DNA of 64,000 nucleotides from Thamnidium elegans (lineage: Eukaryota > Mucoromycota > Mucoromycetes > Mucorales > Mucoraceae), in assembly GCA_025201345.1 (NCBI GenBank), contig JAIXMG010000043.1, positions 98,161 through 162,160 on the forward strand. Direction: 5' to 3'. The notes below the pieces were generated by a model. It was not told the origin of the DNA and ran no database searches. It was given only the letters and a program-made list of their open reading frames with translations. Shown piece by piece: positions 1-10,335 of this stretch. The number at the start of each line of letters is the position of its first letter. Position 1 is the stretch's first letter. The position numbers were made by a program, and so were the translations under genes.

Positions 1-645
1 CAATTTCCCGGTATGCAAATTGTTTCTCTCTCCGGTAATTGCTGTACAGATAAAAAACCTGCTGCTATAAATTGGATAGAGGGACGAGGAAAGTCCGTGG
101 TAACAGAGGCCGTGATTTCAAGAGAAATAGTGGAAAAGGTACTAAAAACCTCTATTGAGGCACTTGTAGAATTAAACCTCTCCAAGGATTTAATTGGATA
201 TGCTATAGCTGGATCAGTAGGAGGTTTTAACGCACATGCAGCCAATATATTGGCAGCAGTCTATATTGCTGCCGATCAAGACCCAGCACAAAATGTAGAA
301 AGTTCAAATTGTATCACATTGATGAAATGTATTAATAATGGCCGCGACTTGCATATATCGTGTAGTATACCGAGTATAGAGGTAGGAACAATGGGTGGGG
401 GTACTATTCTTCCACCACAACAAGCTATGCTGGACATACTTGGTGTTTGTGGCCCTCATATTACGCATCCTGGAAAAAACGCTCAACGACTTGCGAGAAT
501 TATATGTGCCACTGTCATGGCCGGTGAATTATCTTTATGTTCTGCTTTGGCAGCAGGACATTCAATTCAAGCTCATATGGAACACAATCGAACATCTACA
601 TTACCAGAATCCAGTAAAGATACAGTTTCAGCTGCAAAGAATTAA
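1..645 (+). CDS. HMG1: HMG-CoA reductase, C-terminal part (5' partial)
   Basis: The frame is open from base 1 and closes with TAA at 643-645, giving 214 residues; the start lies outside the window. This is the C-terminal half of the class I HMG-CoA reductase catalytic domain, which reduces HMG-CoA to mevalonate with NADPH at the ER membrane, the committed step of sterol and isoprenoid synthesis. Visible landmarks are the DKKPAAINW segment carrying the catalytic lysine, the glycine-rich GTMGGGT loop of the cofactor site, and HMEHNR with the catalytic histidine near the C-terminus. The tail is short and rich in Ser/Lys/Ala, as in other fungal enzymes. No intron interrupts this part. It converges on the Myb-like gene, leaving 163 bp between stop codons. 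The family assignment is secure; whether it is one of several paralogues cannot be seen. Confidence 0.95.
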   Translation, partial: QFPGMQIVSLSGNCCTDKKPAAINWIEGRGKSVVTEAVISREIVEKVLKTSIEALVELNLSKDLIGYAIAGSVGGFNAHAANILAAVYIAADQDPAQNVESSNCITLMKCINNGRDLHISCSIPSIEVGTMGGGTILPPQQAMLDILGVCGPHITHPGKNAQRLARIICATVMAGELSLCSALAAGHSIQAHMEHNRTSTLPESSKDTVSAAKN

Positions 646-808
646 AACCTCCTTATCATACCTTTTTTTCCGCTTTGTTAAGACACTAGAGTATTTATGT
701 ATATATTTTTTTGCATATGTGTTTTATTTTATTTTAGCATATTTAATTTCATATTAAATAAAAAAAAAAGAAAAAAAAGAAAAAAGAATTAGAATGCAAA
801 AAAGAGAT

Positions 809-1879
809 TTAGAGTTTACAAATATACTCTCTAAACATTTTTAAAATGCCTCTTCTCCATTGATCCTTACAAGCTTTATCTACACGGCCAATATCAGCAC
901 CAATAGCATTCCAATCAAACGTAGCCATAATATCTAGAGTCTTGTGTCTTACAATTGCTTCAAACAACTCTCGTTTTTCTTTTGTTGTCCATCGAGGCTT
1001 TTCCGAATGTCTACTTCTTTTACTTTCCGAGACTACCTTCTTAGGTCGCGTAGGTTTATATACACTTCCATCATCCTTATCATCCTCATCAATCTCATCA
1101 ATATCGTCGCTTTCAGTTTCCATATATTGTGTCTCTACACTATCCGTGTTACTTTGGTTTTCCTGTTCTCTAAGTTCGTTTTCAAACTCTGGGGGATACT
1201 GCTGTTTTAAATCATTAAAGAAAGAATCCGGTTCATTTTGATACGTGTAGTTTCGATGATCCTGTAAAGAAGGCGGAACATTTGATAAACCATGTGTAGA
1301 TTTTTGAAGCTTACTGTGCTGTTTCAGTAACTTGAGCGAAATAACTGAACTTTTTCTCTGATAAGGATGCGTAGCTATAGCACGGGCATGTCTGTCGGAA
1401 ACACTTCCACGTGGTGATAAAATATTGGTACTACGTCTTTGGTGGTGTGATAAGGGGAACTGGGCAATCATATCCTTTATAGGCGGCAGCGTGACTTTTT
1501 GCTGACTTTGTTGAGGATAATAAATGAGCTGATTTGACGGTCTGCGGTTTACACAATTAAAATCTTGGTAGTACGCCTGTGTAGCATGCTCATTTTCTGA
1601 AGGGGATTTCATAGATTGTGAACTGACATATGATAGATTGGGAACTCTATTAATTTCCTGATTAAATCGGGGATCGATTGATGATTCTAAAGGTGGAGAC
1701 ATACAGTAATTTGATTGAAGTACGAGATTAGGCTTCGTGTTTGGGTGTAACTCGGGGGTGGTTAATATAGAATTGGAATCCGATTGAGGGCTTTTATTTC
1801 CACCGGAGTCACAGTCGCGAAGAGCTAATAGACCCTGAATTGCAGAGTTTTCTTGACTTTCTGTAGTAAATTCTGACAT
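809..1879 (-). CDS. Myb/SANT-like DNA-binding protein
   Basis: A single-exon gene of 356 residues starting at the ATG at 1877-1879. The first 230 residues are low complexity (Ser, Gln, Asn, Pro) without a recognisable fold. An acidic run of Asp/Glu near residues 255-275 is followed by a basic stretch (KPTRPKK, KRSRHSEKPR). Residues about 290-350 form one Myb/SANT repeat: WTTKEKRELFEAIVRHK opens the first helix, a middle Trp sits in FDWNAIGADIGR, and the last helix contains CKDQWRRGILKMF. Spaced aromatic residues and a basic third helix suggest DNA binding, so a nuclear transcription regulator is the likely role. A single C-terminal repeat also occurs in telomere- and Pol III-associated proteins, so the target is unknown. 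No close named orthologue is recognised. Confidence 0.8.
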   Translation of the reverse strand: MSEFTTESQENSAIQGLLALRDCDSGGNKSPQSDSNSILTTPELHPNTKPNLVLQSNYCMSPPLESSIDPRFNQEINRVPNLSYVSSQSMKSPSENEHATQAYYQDFNCVNRRPSNQLIYYPQQSQQKVTLPPIKDMIAQFPLSHHQRRSTNILSPRGSVSDRHARAIATHPYQRKSSVISLKLLKQHSKLQKSTHGLSNVPPSLQDHRNYTYQNEPDSFFNDLKQQYPPEFENELREQENQSNTDSVETQYMETESDDIDEIDEDDKDDGSVYKPTRPKKVVSESKRSRHSEKPRWTTKEKRELFEAIVRHKTLDIMATFDWNAIGADIGRVDKACKDQWRRGILKMFREYICKL

Positions 1880-2356
1880 GAGTTTAATAAAAAAAAAAGA
1901 AAAAAAAAAGTTAAGAGTTTTATTCTTTTTTTATAGCCATATTTATATTGAAATGCATATTCCTTGACATAAAAGACAAAGGAGTAAATAATAACAACGG
2001 GATAAAAAGAGGTCAATTAGAAAAAAGCTCATTGTTGATATAATTGAAATGTAAGGGTAGCTCATCTTCTATATAAACTTGAATGAACCAGTTAAAAAAA
2101 AAAAAAAAAAAAAAGAAGATATCTGATATTAAAAGCGATAACGTCTTTTTTTTACATATGAATAGACAATGAAAGTCAAAAAAAAATTGATGGCTGAAAT
2201 CTATACTCGATTTATGCAAGTAATAACAGTACATAAATTAATCAGGCTGTAAATATTTTTATTATTTAGCAATATCATTATATTCATCTAATTTAGGGGG
2301 TACTTTTTTTTCCATAATAAGTGCAAGTTGTATGCATAGACCAGTATTCATTTTTT
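1880..2356. other. Intergenic region upstream of the Myb-like gene
   Basis: The region lies between the Myb-like start (1879) and the stop of the amino-acid transporter (2357). It holds A/T homopolymer runs, including a run of A at about 2095-2114, and no coding sequence I can support. It should contain the Myb-like promoter and the transporter 3' end. Confidence 0.6.
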
Positions 2357-4026
2357 TTATGCGGTTTCCGCGTTTGTCAAACGACTAATATTAAAAGTTA
2401 GACAAACAGTCATGACAAAGATTCCATACAATGCAAGTAAGACAGCAATTATCTTTCCAGGTTTCCATGGATCATTCTCATGGATTTTATAATAAAACAA
2501 TCCGGGCAATATAAATGAAATTGTAGTCGATCCAGTAGCTCCAACAAAGGACAATACCTAATTACATAAACTGTTAGGGTATACGGGACCGATATATCAT
2601 ATAATAAACAATAAAATTACCAAATCCAATTGTGTTACAGTGATAGCTGCAACATAACTGAGTATTAAAATAGTGGTTGTCATGGCAAAATATTTAAATG
2701 GAGAAGGTGGAGGAGGAACTTTAAACCCTCTGGAATTAGGTGATCCCCATGCCAACACTTTATCAAGAGAAGCTCTACATGGATGTGCTTGCAAAGGGTA
2801 ACTAAATATAACAAGAATAACGATAGCAAGACGTCCACCTGCTACGAAAAAACTTGGCGGGTCTTATATATTGATCATGATATTACTAATTGTGAATACA
2901 ATAAAAAAAAAGGGCGCTACTTACATTCCATAATCAAGTTACCTCGAACATCTTTGCCGAAACTCAAGTAACCAAATATAGCAATTCCTTCATATATAAA
3001 AGCAGAACTACCAATAGAAGTAGTAATTACTTTTGTAATAGATTCTTTACTGTTATCTTTTAATTCATTATAAACTGAAAAGATCTGCATTGTATAAAAT
3101 TATTAATATAAATCCCAAAATTAAAAAAAAAATACTTCAACTTACATTTTGGTGACACGTAAAAGCAAATACAAACACAGGCAAATGACCTAATATACTT
3201 GTTGAAAAACTAGCTATTTCAATCGCATCGATGGGAGGAGGAGGATAATTTGGAGAATAATAATGATATACAACGATAACACAAAGGTATATAACAGCAA
3301 CTAGAGATATTAAACTAGTGTATTTAAGAGAGTCCAGCTTTCTTAAGAAACTTAAAGGTAATACAAGCGTAATCATAAATACTGTAATCCAGAAACGTCT
3401 ATCCGTTAAGAAATATGCTAACTGCTGATCGTTATTTGATAAGGAACTAATAACTTGTGGCATTAAATCACCAATAATGATTAAATACGAAACTGCTACT
3501 CCAAAGCATTTGATAGCAATAGCCAAGTCAAATAATACTGCTACTTTGGGCCATGTAAGTTTTGATATAGCAAAGAATGAAGCATTTCGGCCTTCTATTC
3601 GTGATGCACAACTAGACAAAAAATATAATCCTGTTCCAGAAGCTAGTGCTGAGAATAAAATCAATATAATACCAGGTAAAATACCAACGGAAGCCATAGC
3701 GGAAGGCTATATATTTATATATAAAAAATGCACGGTTAGTTATTATTTCTATATCACAACTGCTTACATACCATAGCTAGCATACCTGTTCCCAAGATGG
3801 TATTTGCCAAGTTAATCACACAACTACCTGGTGTAGCCGTCGCATGTTGTTGCTCGTATTCTTCACGGACATTAATCGTCGTAATAAGTGATTGAGCTTC
3901 CAGGTTTTGGTTTGGAGGTGGTAATAAGTTTAAAGTGGAAGGAGAATGGTCTAAACGATATTCATCAGTGCTCATCTTGAGCGATGAAGTTCCATCGTCA
4001 TCGATAGGATGATATTTGGCCACCAT
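2357..4026 (-). CDS. AAAP-family amino acid transporter
   Basis: Five exons on the minus strand: 4026-3772, 3706-3146, 3084-2925, 2862-2621 and 2557-2357. They join in frame to 472 residues. All introns are 60-70 nt with GT donors and AG acceptors. The protein belongs to the amino acid/auxin permease family (vacuolar AVT / SLC38 type), which moves amino acids by H+ or Na+ coupling. A hydrophilic N-terminus of about 75 residues precedes the family signature NLANTILGTGMLAMPSA, which is built across the first splice junction. About ten or eleven hydrophobic segments follow, including FVFAFTCHQN joined to IFSVYNEL across the second junction, another family hallmark. The substrate and the membrane (vacuole or plasma membrane) cannot be told from sequence. 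An SLC38-like or AVT3/4-like role is most likely. Confidence 0.9.
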
Positions 4027-4672
4027 ATTTTAAGAAAAAAATGAATATTTTAGCCAAGAGGAATTACAAAACGCCGTAAAAGGCAGCAAGCGATCAAAAT
4101 ATTTTCTCTTTATTTTAAAAAGCGCTTATTTTTTTTCTTTAACTTGTTTTTTTCTCCGAGATCGTCTGTTAATAAATATCATATATAGATATATTTAGGA
4201 GTGTAAATATAACGCTAGTGGTACGTAACGTTAAGCAATGAAAAAAAAAGAAGGAGGAGGAGCCTAAAGGAAATAAAGATAAACAGGATACGAGAATTAG
4301 TAATAAATATGATAATATACTATGAGTCAGCAATATAGTGATACTTGAAAAGTGATAAGATAATAAATTAAATGCTCACTTTCATATGATGAAAAAGGGT
4401 AAACTTCTATTTCCCCATTTTTATCCAAAAATAGTATTAAACTGTAGCACAAGCATATGAAAGCCATATATTTCATTTCTAGTAAATAGATCCAAATGTC
4501 ATGTCATAATTAATCGAAACAATTTTTAATATTATACCATGTGCTATTATTATCCATCATACATCTTCATTATTCTTTTCCTTTTTTTTTATAACGTGGT
4601 ATGGACGTTTTTTGACGTTTCAAAAAAAAAAAAAATAGTCCCTGTTACCATGGATACAACGCACGTTACAAG
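4027..4672. other. Intergenic region between divergent genes
   Basis: The stretch separates the amino-acid transporter start (4026, minus) from the zinc-knuckle gene (4776, plus), so both promoters should lie here. It is AT-rich with short A runs and a purine-rich patch near 4240-4280. No coding sequence or RNA gene is recognised. Confidence 0.5.
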
Positions 4673-4679
4673 TATAAAA
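4673..4679 (+). promoter_or_regulatory. TATA-like box of the zinc-knuckle gene
   Basis: TATAAAA lies 97 nt upstream of the ATG at 4776. Its spacing suits a core promoter, but there is no transcript evidence and such strings are common in this AT-rich DNA. Confidence 0.35.
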
Positions 4680-4775
4680 TTCGTGTAACATTTAATAAAA
4701 AATATAGAAATAATATAAAAAGGTGAGGAAAATACATGACACTTGTCTTTTTTTACTTTAATATTATTCGCAAAC

Positions 4776-4990
4776 ATGCCTTGTTACACTTCTTCAAAAG
4801 CTACTACCGAAATCTCTAAAAATGAACCAAAAATCGAATTAGTTCAACACCATAATGGAACCGGCAAGAACTGTCTTATATGTGGTTCTTTTGTACATAT
4901 GACAAGAGTAAGTTATATATACATTCTATTAAAAAAAAACCATTAAATATTAATTACCATTTACTTCAGAACTGTCCTGTTTCTCCTTAG
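4776..4990 (+). CDS. 50-residue zinc-knuckle (CCHC) microprotein
   Basis: Two exons, 4776-4907 (44 codons) and 4970-4990 (six codons plus stop), join in frame after a 62-nt intron with donor GTAAGT and acceptor TTCAG. The product is 50 residues. A polar N-terminus of 32 residues is followed by CLICGSFVHMTRNC, which fits the zinc-knuckle spacing C-x2-C-x4-H-x4-C exactly. The first three ligands are encoded by exon 1 and the last Cys by exon 2, so the motif exists only in the spliced message. Zinc knuckles normally bind single-stranded RNA or DNA, for example in splicing and retroviral-type Gag proteins. No further domain is present. It may be a stand-alone nucleic-acid binder or a domesticated Gag fragment. 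The splice-dependent completion of the motif argues that the gene is real. Confidence 0.65.
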
Positions 4991-6561
4991 AAAATATCTC
5001 TTTATTTTTTGACAAAGACCCTCACTTCATACTCTTTTTTTTTATTATATACTAGAACACTCAACAATATACGCATACCTCTTTTTTTTCTTCTTTTTTA
5101 AACATTAATCAATCCCCCGTTTTTTTATAGACACATTACATTATATATCATTAGACCCTTTTAAGCTATTATGCCAAATTTATCCTTTTTTTTAAAAAAT
5201 AAACTATGATCTCGCACGGAACTCTTTTTTTTTCTTTATTTTTGACGTCACTGGGATCTACTCTTTTTTTTTTCTAAAAAAAAAACTGTTCATCTTATTT
5301 CCTTCTCGGAAGTAAAGATCGAAACTCAATGCATCTGTGTGTGTGGGGGAGCGAGTCAGCTGTTTAATTTCATGGGTTCCTCTTAACAATGATAGGACTA
5401 AGAAAATTATGAAAAAGAAAAATCAGACGACCTTACTCTAGTTATTCCTAAACATCCCTATGTTTACAGCCTTTTCGTGTAATATTTGTCAGCTTTCAAA
5501 AAGAATCTTCTTGAAGACAAATCGTATCAAGGATGCGGAGAGAATGTTATTAATTGTCACACAAGGGGACACATAACAGGGTGCTGAAGTTGTCCTACTC
5601 TAGATCCGTCTTTTTCTTATTTTTCTTCATGACAATAAGTCCGTTCGGAAAGAGGGAGAAGGGGTGTACAATCGAATGACATAACTTATTTTAAAGGTTA
5701 CATATACCCGTTACTGTCCATTGAACGGCTGGAGTCGTAACATAAAACTAAAAAGAAAAAGGGAATCGGGAACTGTAATATTTAACTTAAAAAACGTGCG
5801 CCTGCAGATTAAAATCAGAGCCATGGGCAAGAGCAAAGTACACTTTTATGGTCTTTTGTGTCATATAAAAATTCGTTATTTGGTTTTGACTCAAATTAAT
5901 CTATTAAAAAAACCTGGAAAAAAAAATATATATAACATCATATACTGTCAAAAATAAAAAGGGTTACATATTAAAATCCCTCCCAAAATGACTTATTGCA
6001 TCTTTTTTTTTATTATGTCAGGATTTCTTTTAAGTAACAGTCAGTTTTTAATATTTAAGAACAGTTCCCGATTCTAACTACAGCTCGAGTCATTACCCCT
6101 TTTATTTTACGTACACTGCCTTAATTTATTTAATTTAACTGAATAAAGTTCGTTTATTATTCACATATTGACAGTACGCACAAAAGCACGGTATTAAAAG
6201 TCCCAGGTACGCGAGATAAGTCATTTATTTATAAAGCGGGCTACTAAGACCGAGGCATTAATTTTTTTTTCGAGTCTTACACCCACTTTTTACATATATT
6301 ACATAAAATATTTATCTGACCACTAAACGTTTAAGGCTTCTATATCTAATTTTAGAAAAAACGACATTTCAATAAAACGCCAATTGATATGAGGCGATCA
6401 AGAGGGTATAGTTTATGCCGTAAGCCCATTTATATATATATATTTTTTAGTAAACATGTACTCTTTTTTTTATTTTTAAAAAAAAATAAATCTTTTTTTA
6501 TTGAAATAAATTATTATGTTGGAAAAAATGTTAATAAATAAAAAGAGAGTTTATATTTCTC
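4991..6561. other. Gene-poor intergenic region
   Basis: About 1.5 kb of AT-rich sequence with many T and A runs, probably 3' regions of the zinc-knuckle gene and chitinase. One 78-codon open frame at 5721-5957 has no intron signals, domain or typical composition and is not supported as a gene. I see no RNA gene. Confidence 0.5.
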
Positions 6562-8342
6562 TTAACAGGCACCGACATAAGTCCATGCAGCCCAATCGGG
6601 ACCAGTGCTGGAAGGTGTTTCACCTTGAGTCCACCATTGAGCCTTGAAGAGACCACCGTTATAAGTAACTTGCTTACCAGTATTATAAGCAGTAGCGGCA
6701 TTGAAGGCAGCGACACCATCACACTTTCCGCCGGGGAGAGGAGTACCAGAAGAAGAAGCGGTAGTTGTAGTGGTAGTGGTAACAGGAGAAGATGAAGAAG
6801 CAGAAGTAGAAGCAGTGGTAGTAGAGGAAACAGGAGGAATGACACCGTTACGAACAGCTTGCATAGCTTCAACCAACTCACCGTTATCTTGTTCGATACT
6901 CCAAGCAAACACACCAGCAAGACCCTTTTCAACGGCCCAAGAAGTCTTGACACCAACAGAGACGGGATCATCATAGGTAAGGTAGACCTTATTAGTAGGG
7001 TTATACAACCAAGGAGTTTGAGTAATATCGTCAAAGTGACGAACCCAGGGAGAGGCGGCAGTGACAGGAGTGGTAAGAACACCTTGAGAACGCAAATTGC
7101 TGTATTTCCATTGACCAGAGGCAGCAGAAGAATCAGCGGGACAGTAAGGGTTGGTCCATGGTCCATCATCAGAATCACCAAGAGGAGAAGTAAGGGAAGA
7201 GGGACTATATTGAGTAGTAGGAGCAGTAGATCCAGTTAAAGTTTGAGAGCGACCGTAGAAAGCAACACCACCGGCAAGCTTGTTGAAAGGTACACCAGCC
7301 TTGTTCCAGTACTCAATACCTTCAACGAAACCCTTTTGGAAACCTTTACCCTTTTCAACACGGAAAGGACTGTTAGGTCCAGATACGGGTTCCCAGTTAC
7401 CATTGACATCGAAAGTCATAACATGGAAACGATCAACGTAAGGAACAAATGGAGATACATCAGTAGCATCTTCGGCTAATTAAATGATGTGTTTAGTATA
7501 ATGACCCCAACTAACAACAATATAAAAACTTACGTCCGCCCCAAGGGACAATACGAACAGCCATGGTGATCTCCTTGTACTTGCTGGGAGATGCCTTATC
7601 TAAAGCAACACGGAGTTCTTTGACCAGCAAAAGAAGGTTATCAACATCGTTCCAAGATACGGTATTACAACCGGGTCCTGCACCATTAGGATACTCCCAA
7701 TCGAGATCAACACCAGCAAGATCGAACTTGGTGACCAAATCAACGTTCCACTTGATAAATTCAGCACGACCAGCAGCTGAAGCGGCCATAGGACTGAACT
7801 TGGTTGAACCTGTCCAACCACCAACACTGATAGTGACTTGAGTACCGGCGGCTTTAGCGGCCTTAACAAGAGCAGGGAAACCATATTCAATGTCCTCTAT
7901 AATTTTTATACAGTTAAATATTTACTGTCTCATCGTAATTTATATGTATACTAACCATTCATGATTTCGGGATCTTCCCAAATGGGTACGTTACCGGCAA
8001 CTTGAAGAGCAAAAGCTATAATAATAATAAAAAAATGAGCAAGGCACTTCTTTTTTATAAAAAAAAAAATATATATATTTACTTACCATAGTAAATATGA
8101 GTATATTTCTTAAAGTTGATCTTGGTTGGGAGGAAATCTTGATACAGCCAGTTAGGGAAGTAACTAATATGATGTCAATAATTTATTATAAAAAAACTCG
8201 TTCAAAAAAAGTTTTACCCAACAACAACACCTGAGTTTGCAGCAGCAGCACGAGTTTGAAGATTAATAGGAGAAGCCAAGACACCGTTGAAGCTGAACAA
8301 GACAGCACAAGCTGCGCTCGCAAGGATTGTAGTAAACTTCAT
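6562..8342 (-). CDS. Secreted GH18 chitinase with C-terminal chitin-binding module
   Basis: Five exons: 8342-8218, 8163-8087, 8015-7956, 7896-7534 and 7475-6562, giving 512 residues. A signal peptide (residues 1 to about 23) opens the protein. The GH18 TIM barrel follows: VVVGYFPNW on the first strand, SVGGW on strand 3, and catalytic AGVDLDWEYP with D151, D153 and E155 (general acid). AFYGR and the late GVFAWSIEQDN strand close the barrel at about residue 420. A Ser/Thr-rich linker of about 35 residues leads to a CBM5/12-type module (about 458-512) with WWTQGE and aromatic residues for chitin contact. The enzyme hydrolyses beta-1,4-GlcNAc linkages of chitin, with substrate-assisted chemistry through the N-acetyl group. 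The first Asp of the usual DGxDxDxE is Ala here. A role in wall remodelling or chitin feeding is inferred from secretion and the binding module. Confidence 0.95.
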
Positions 8343-8403
8343 TATTTAAGAAAGTTTTTATTTGAATAAAGAAGAAAAAAAATAATTACGAAAAACTTGA
8401 TTG

Positions 8404-8411
8404 TTTATATA
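8404..8411 (-). promoter_or_regulatory. TATA box of the chitinase gene
   Basis: On the minus strand the sequence reads TATATAAA, 62 nt upstream of the chitinase ATG (8342). Position and sequence fit a core promoter; the transcription start is not known. Confidence 0.5.
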
Positions 8412-10335
8412 GTATTTTTTAAAAACACGAGTATAGCAAGTTTTTTTTGGTACAACAGATTATTATAATTTTTTTTTTTAAAATATGAATCGAATTTATT
8501 ATGTAAAAAGGGAGCAAGAGGAGTTATTGCTATTGTCAATGAACGTAATACTCTTGTGTTGCATAATGCAAATTTTGAGTGTAAACGAAATTAATTCCGT
8601 ATGTGTTACTATGTAGAATCGATTATATAATAATAAAAAATTTAAAATTAAAATTAGTAGGGCTGTGTACTATTATAAACTATTATTTGAAGAGACATTT
8701 GGTGAATTAAAAAAAACCTAATTTTTTAATACTTTGATATGATATATACTTAACGGAAGAAAAAGATCCCCGATACGTAAGAAATTGTAGTCAAACATGC
8801 ATATATCAACATTGAAAAATAATACCAGCATACTTCGCTGCCCTTAATCAATTGGCGGGGAAAAGAGCCTACAGAGTTTTTAATTTGTACAGAAATATTA
8901 TATCATCAATTCTGATCAGCTCAAGCTTAGTTTAGTAATATGGACTGATAGATTTTCATACCAGGGTTTACTAAAGGGATCGAAAAGAGACTTTTTTTGT
9001 TTTTGTTTATCCGAGCACAGCATTTTTGCAGGATAGTACAAAATGTTGGTAATCAACTAGAGCAATTTCCCCATGGAATATCTACCCGTCTTTATTACTA
9101 AAAAAAGAGAGAGAAAAAAAGTGTTGTAACGCAACCATTAACTACACCTGATGCCTCTTTTTTTTTTTTAAAAAAAATATTAATGTTCAAATATATACAA
9201 TAACACTTAAAAGTACAAAACAAACGAGCAAAAACGATCCTCCCTGTCTTTTAAATGTTTGTCAAAGCAAGCATATCAGCTACTATATGGTTTATTATAA
9301 GCCACAACAATATAAACTTCGATCGGTTTGTGATCGACATGACTTGTACCATATAGAATCTGTGTAATCCTTTTTTCTTGTATAAACAAGTATTCTATTA
9401 TCTAATTATAACATAGCGAACCACATGAGTTTAATTATAAATTGTATGTTGCATTTTTAAAAAAAAAATCCGGTATCAGAAATGATCGAGCAGGTAACAA
9501 AGCGGAGTATGCAAGACGAAATAAGCCGTGGTATGATTACCATGGATTGCACAATGGGTACACAATACGATTATAAAAGTCATTTGCTACTAACTTTGAT
9601 ATAGTCTAAAGGGGGGGGGGATAGGTTTTATTAGCATCTCTTGTTAAAAAGTCTTTACTAACCTTTATTATTTAACCAAGTGAATTTAATAAACAGAATT
9701 ATATAATATACAGCAATTGGTATTATTATATATGTATAATATTATGCCTAGATTATATAGTGTTACCTAGAAGAACGCCGTACATGATGTCATAATCATG
9801 AAAAGCTTGTTCAATGAAAGTATTGGAGTACGATTACATAAAGGTGTATATATACTTTTTTTTCAATTTACAAAAACAAAGTATATATCCAATTAAAAAT
9901 GAAAGAGGCATAAACTAGCATTATGTTTTACTTTTTAACAAGTATTTAATATTCTAATTGGTCTATACAAAAAAGAAAAAAAAAGGTCCATTGATATTCT
10001 ATGTGATTTCCTCACTTATTTCATATGATTTAAAGCATACAAAATGGTAACCTTGATTTTTGTTCGGGTCTGTGCAACAACTCATTTGTATTAACCAGAT
10101 CAAGCCAAAAATAAGTAAGCAGTTGTGCAACATTTCAAATTTTTTTTTTAAAAAAAAGGAATGATACTTATTAAGAAAAAAAAAAGACTTTATTCTATGT
10201 ATAATAATGATATGACCAAAAAAAAAAGAAGGCATATAGTTGCTTTGAAACAGGTATTTTTAAAAAAGTTATAAAATGTGATGTATAAATAAGTATTGAA
10301 TAATGGGGAAACTTTTTTGTTGCTGTTGTTGGTTA
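8412..10335. other. Gene-poor region between chitinase and alpha-actinin
   Basis: Nearly 2 kb without a supported gene. It contains a run of ten G near 9610-9619 and abrupt T-then-A palindromes at 9158-9177 and 10140-10157. The 78-codon frame at 9999-10235 (minus) is hydrophobic and Phe-rich because of T runs and is not convincing. Upstream control elements of the chitinase probably lie in the first kilobase. Confidence 0.5.

Noticed and set aside
5721..5957. 78-codon plus-strand frame
   Set aside because: Lys/Ile-rich, as expected of random AT-rich sequence; no splice or domain evidence.
6531..7181. Leu/Pro-rich minus-strand frame over the chitinase
   Set aside because: Out-of-frame shadow of the Ser/Thr linker and catalytic exon; no start, splice or domain support.
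9999..10235. Possible small secreted peptide (MLHNCLLIFGLIWLIQ)
   Set aside because: Has a signal-peptide look but arises from A/T runs, has no conserved tail and no gene context.
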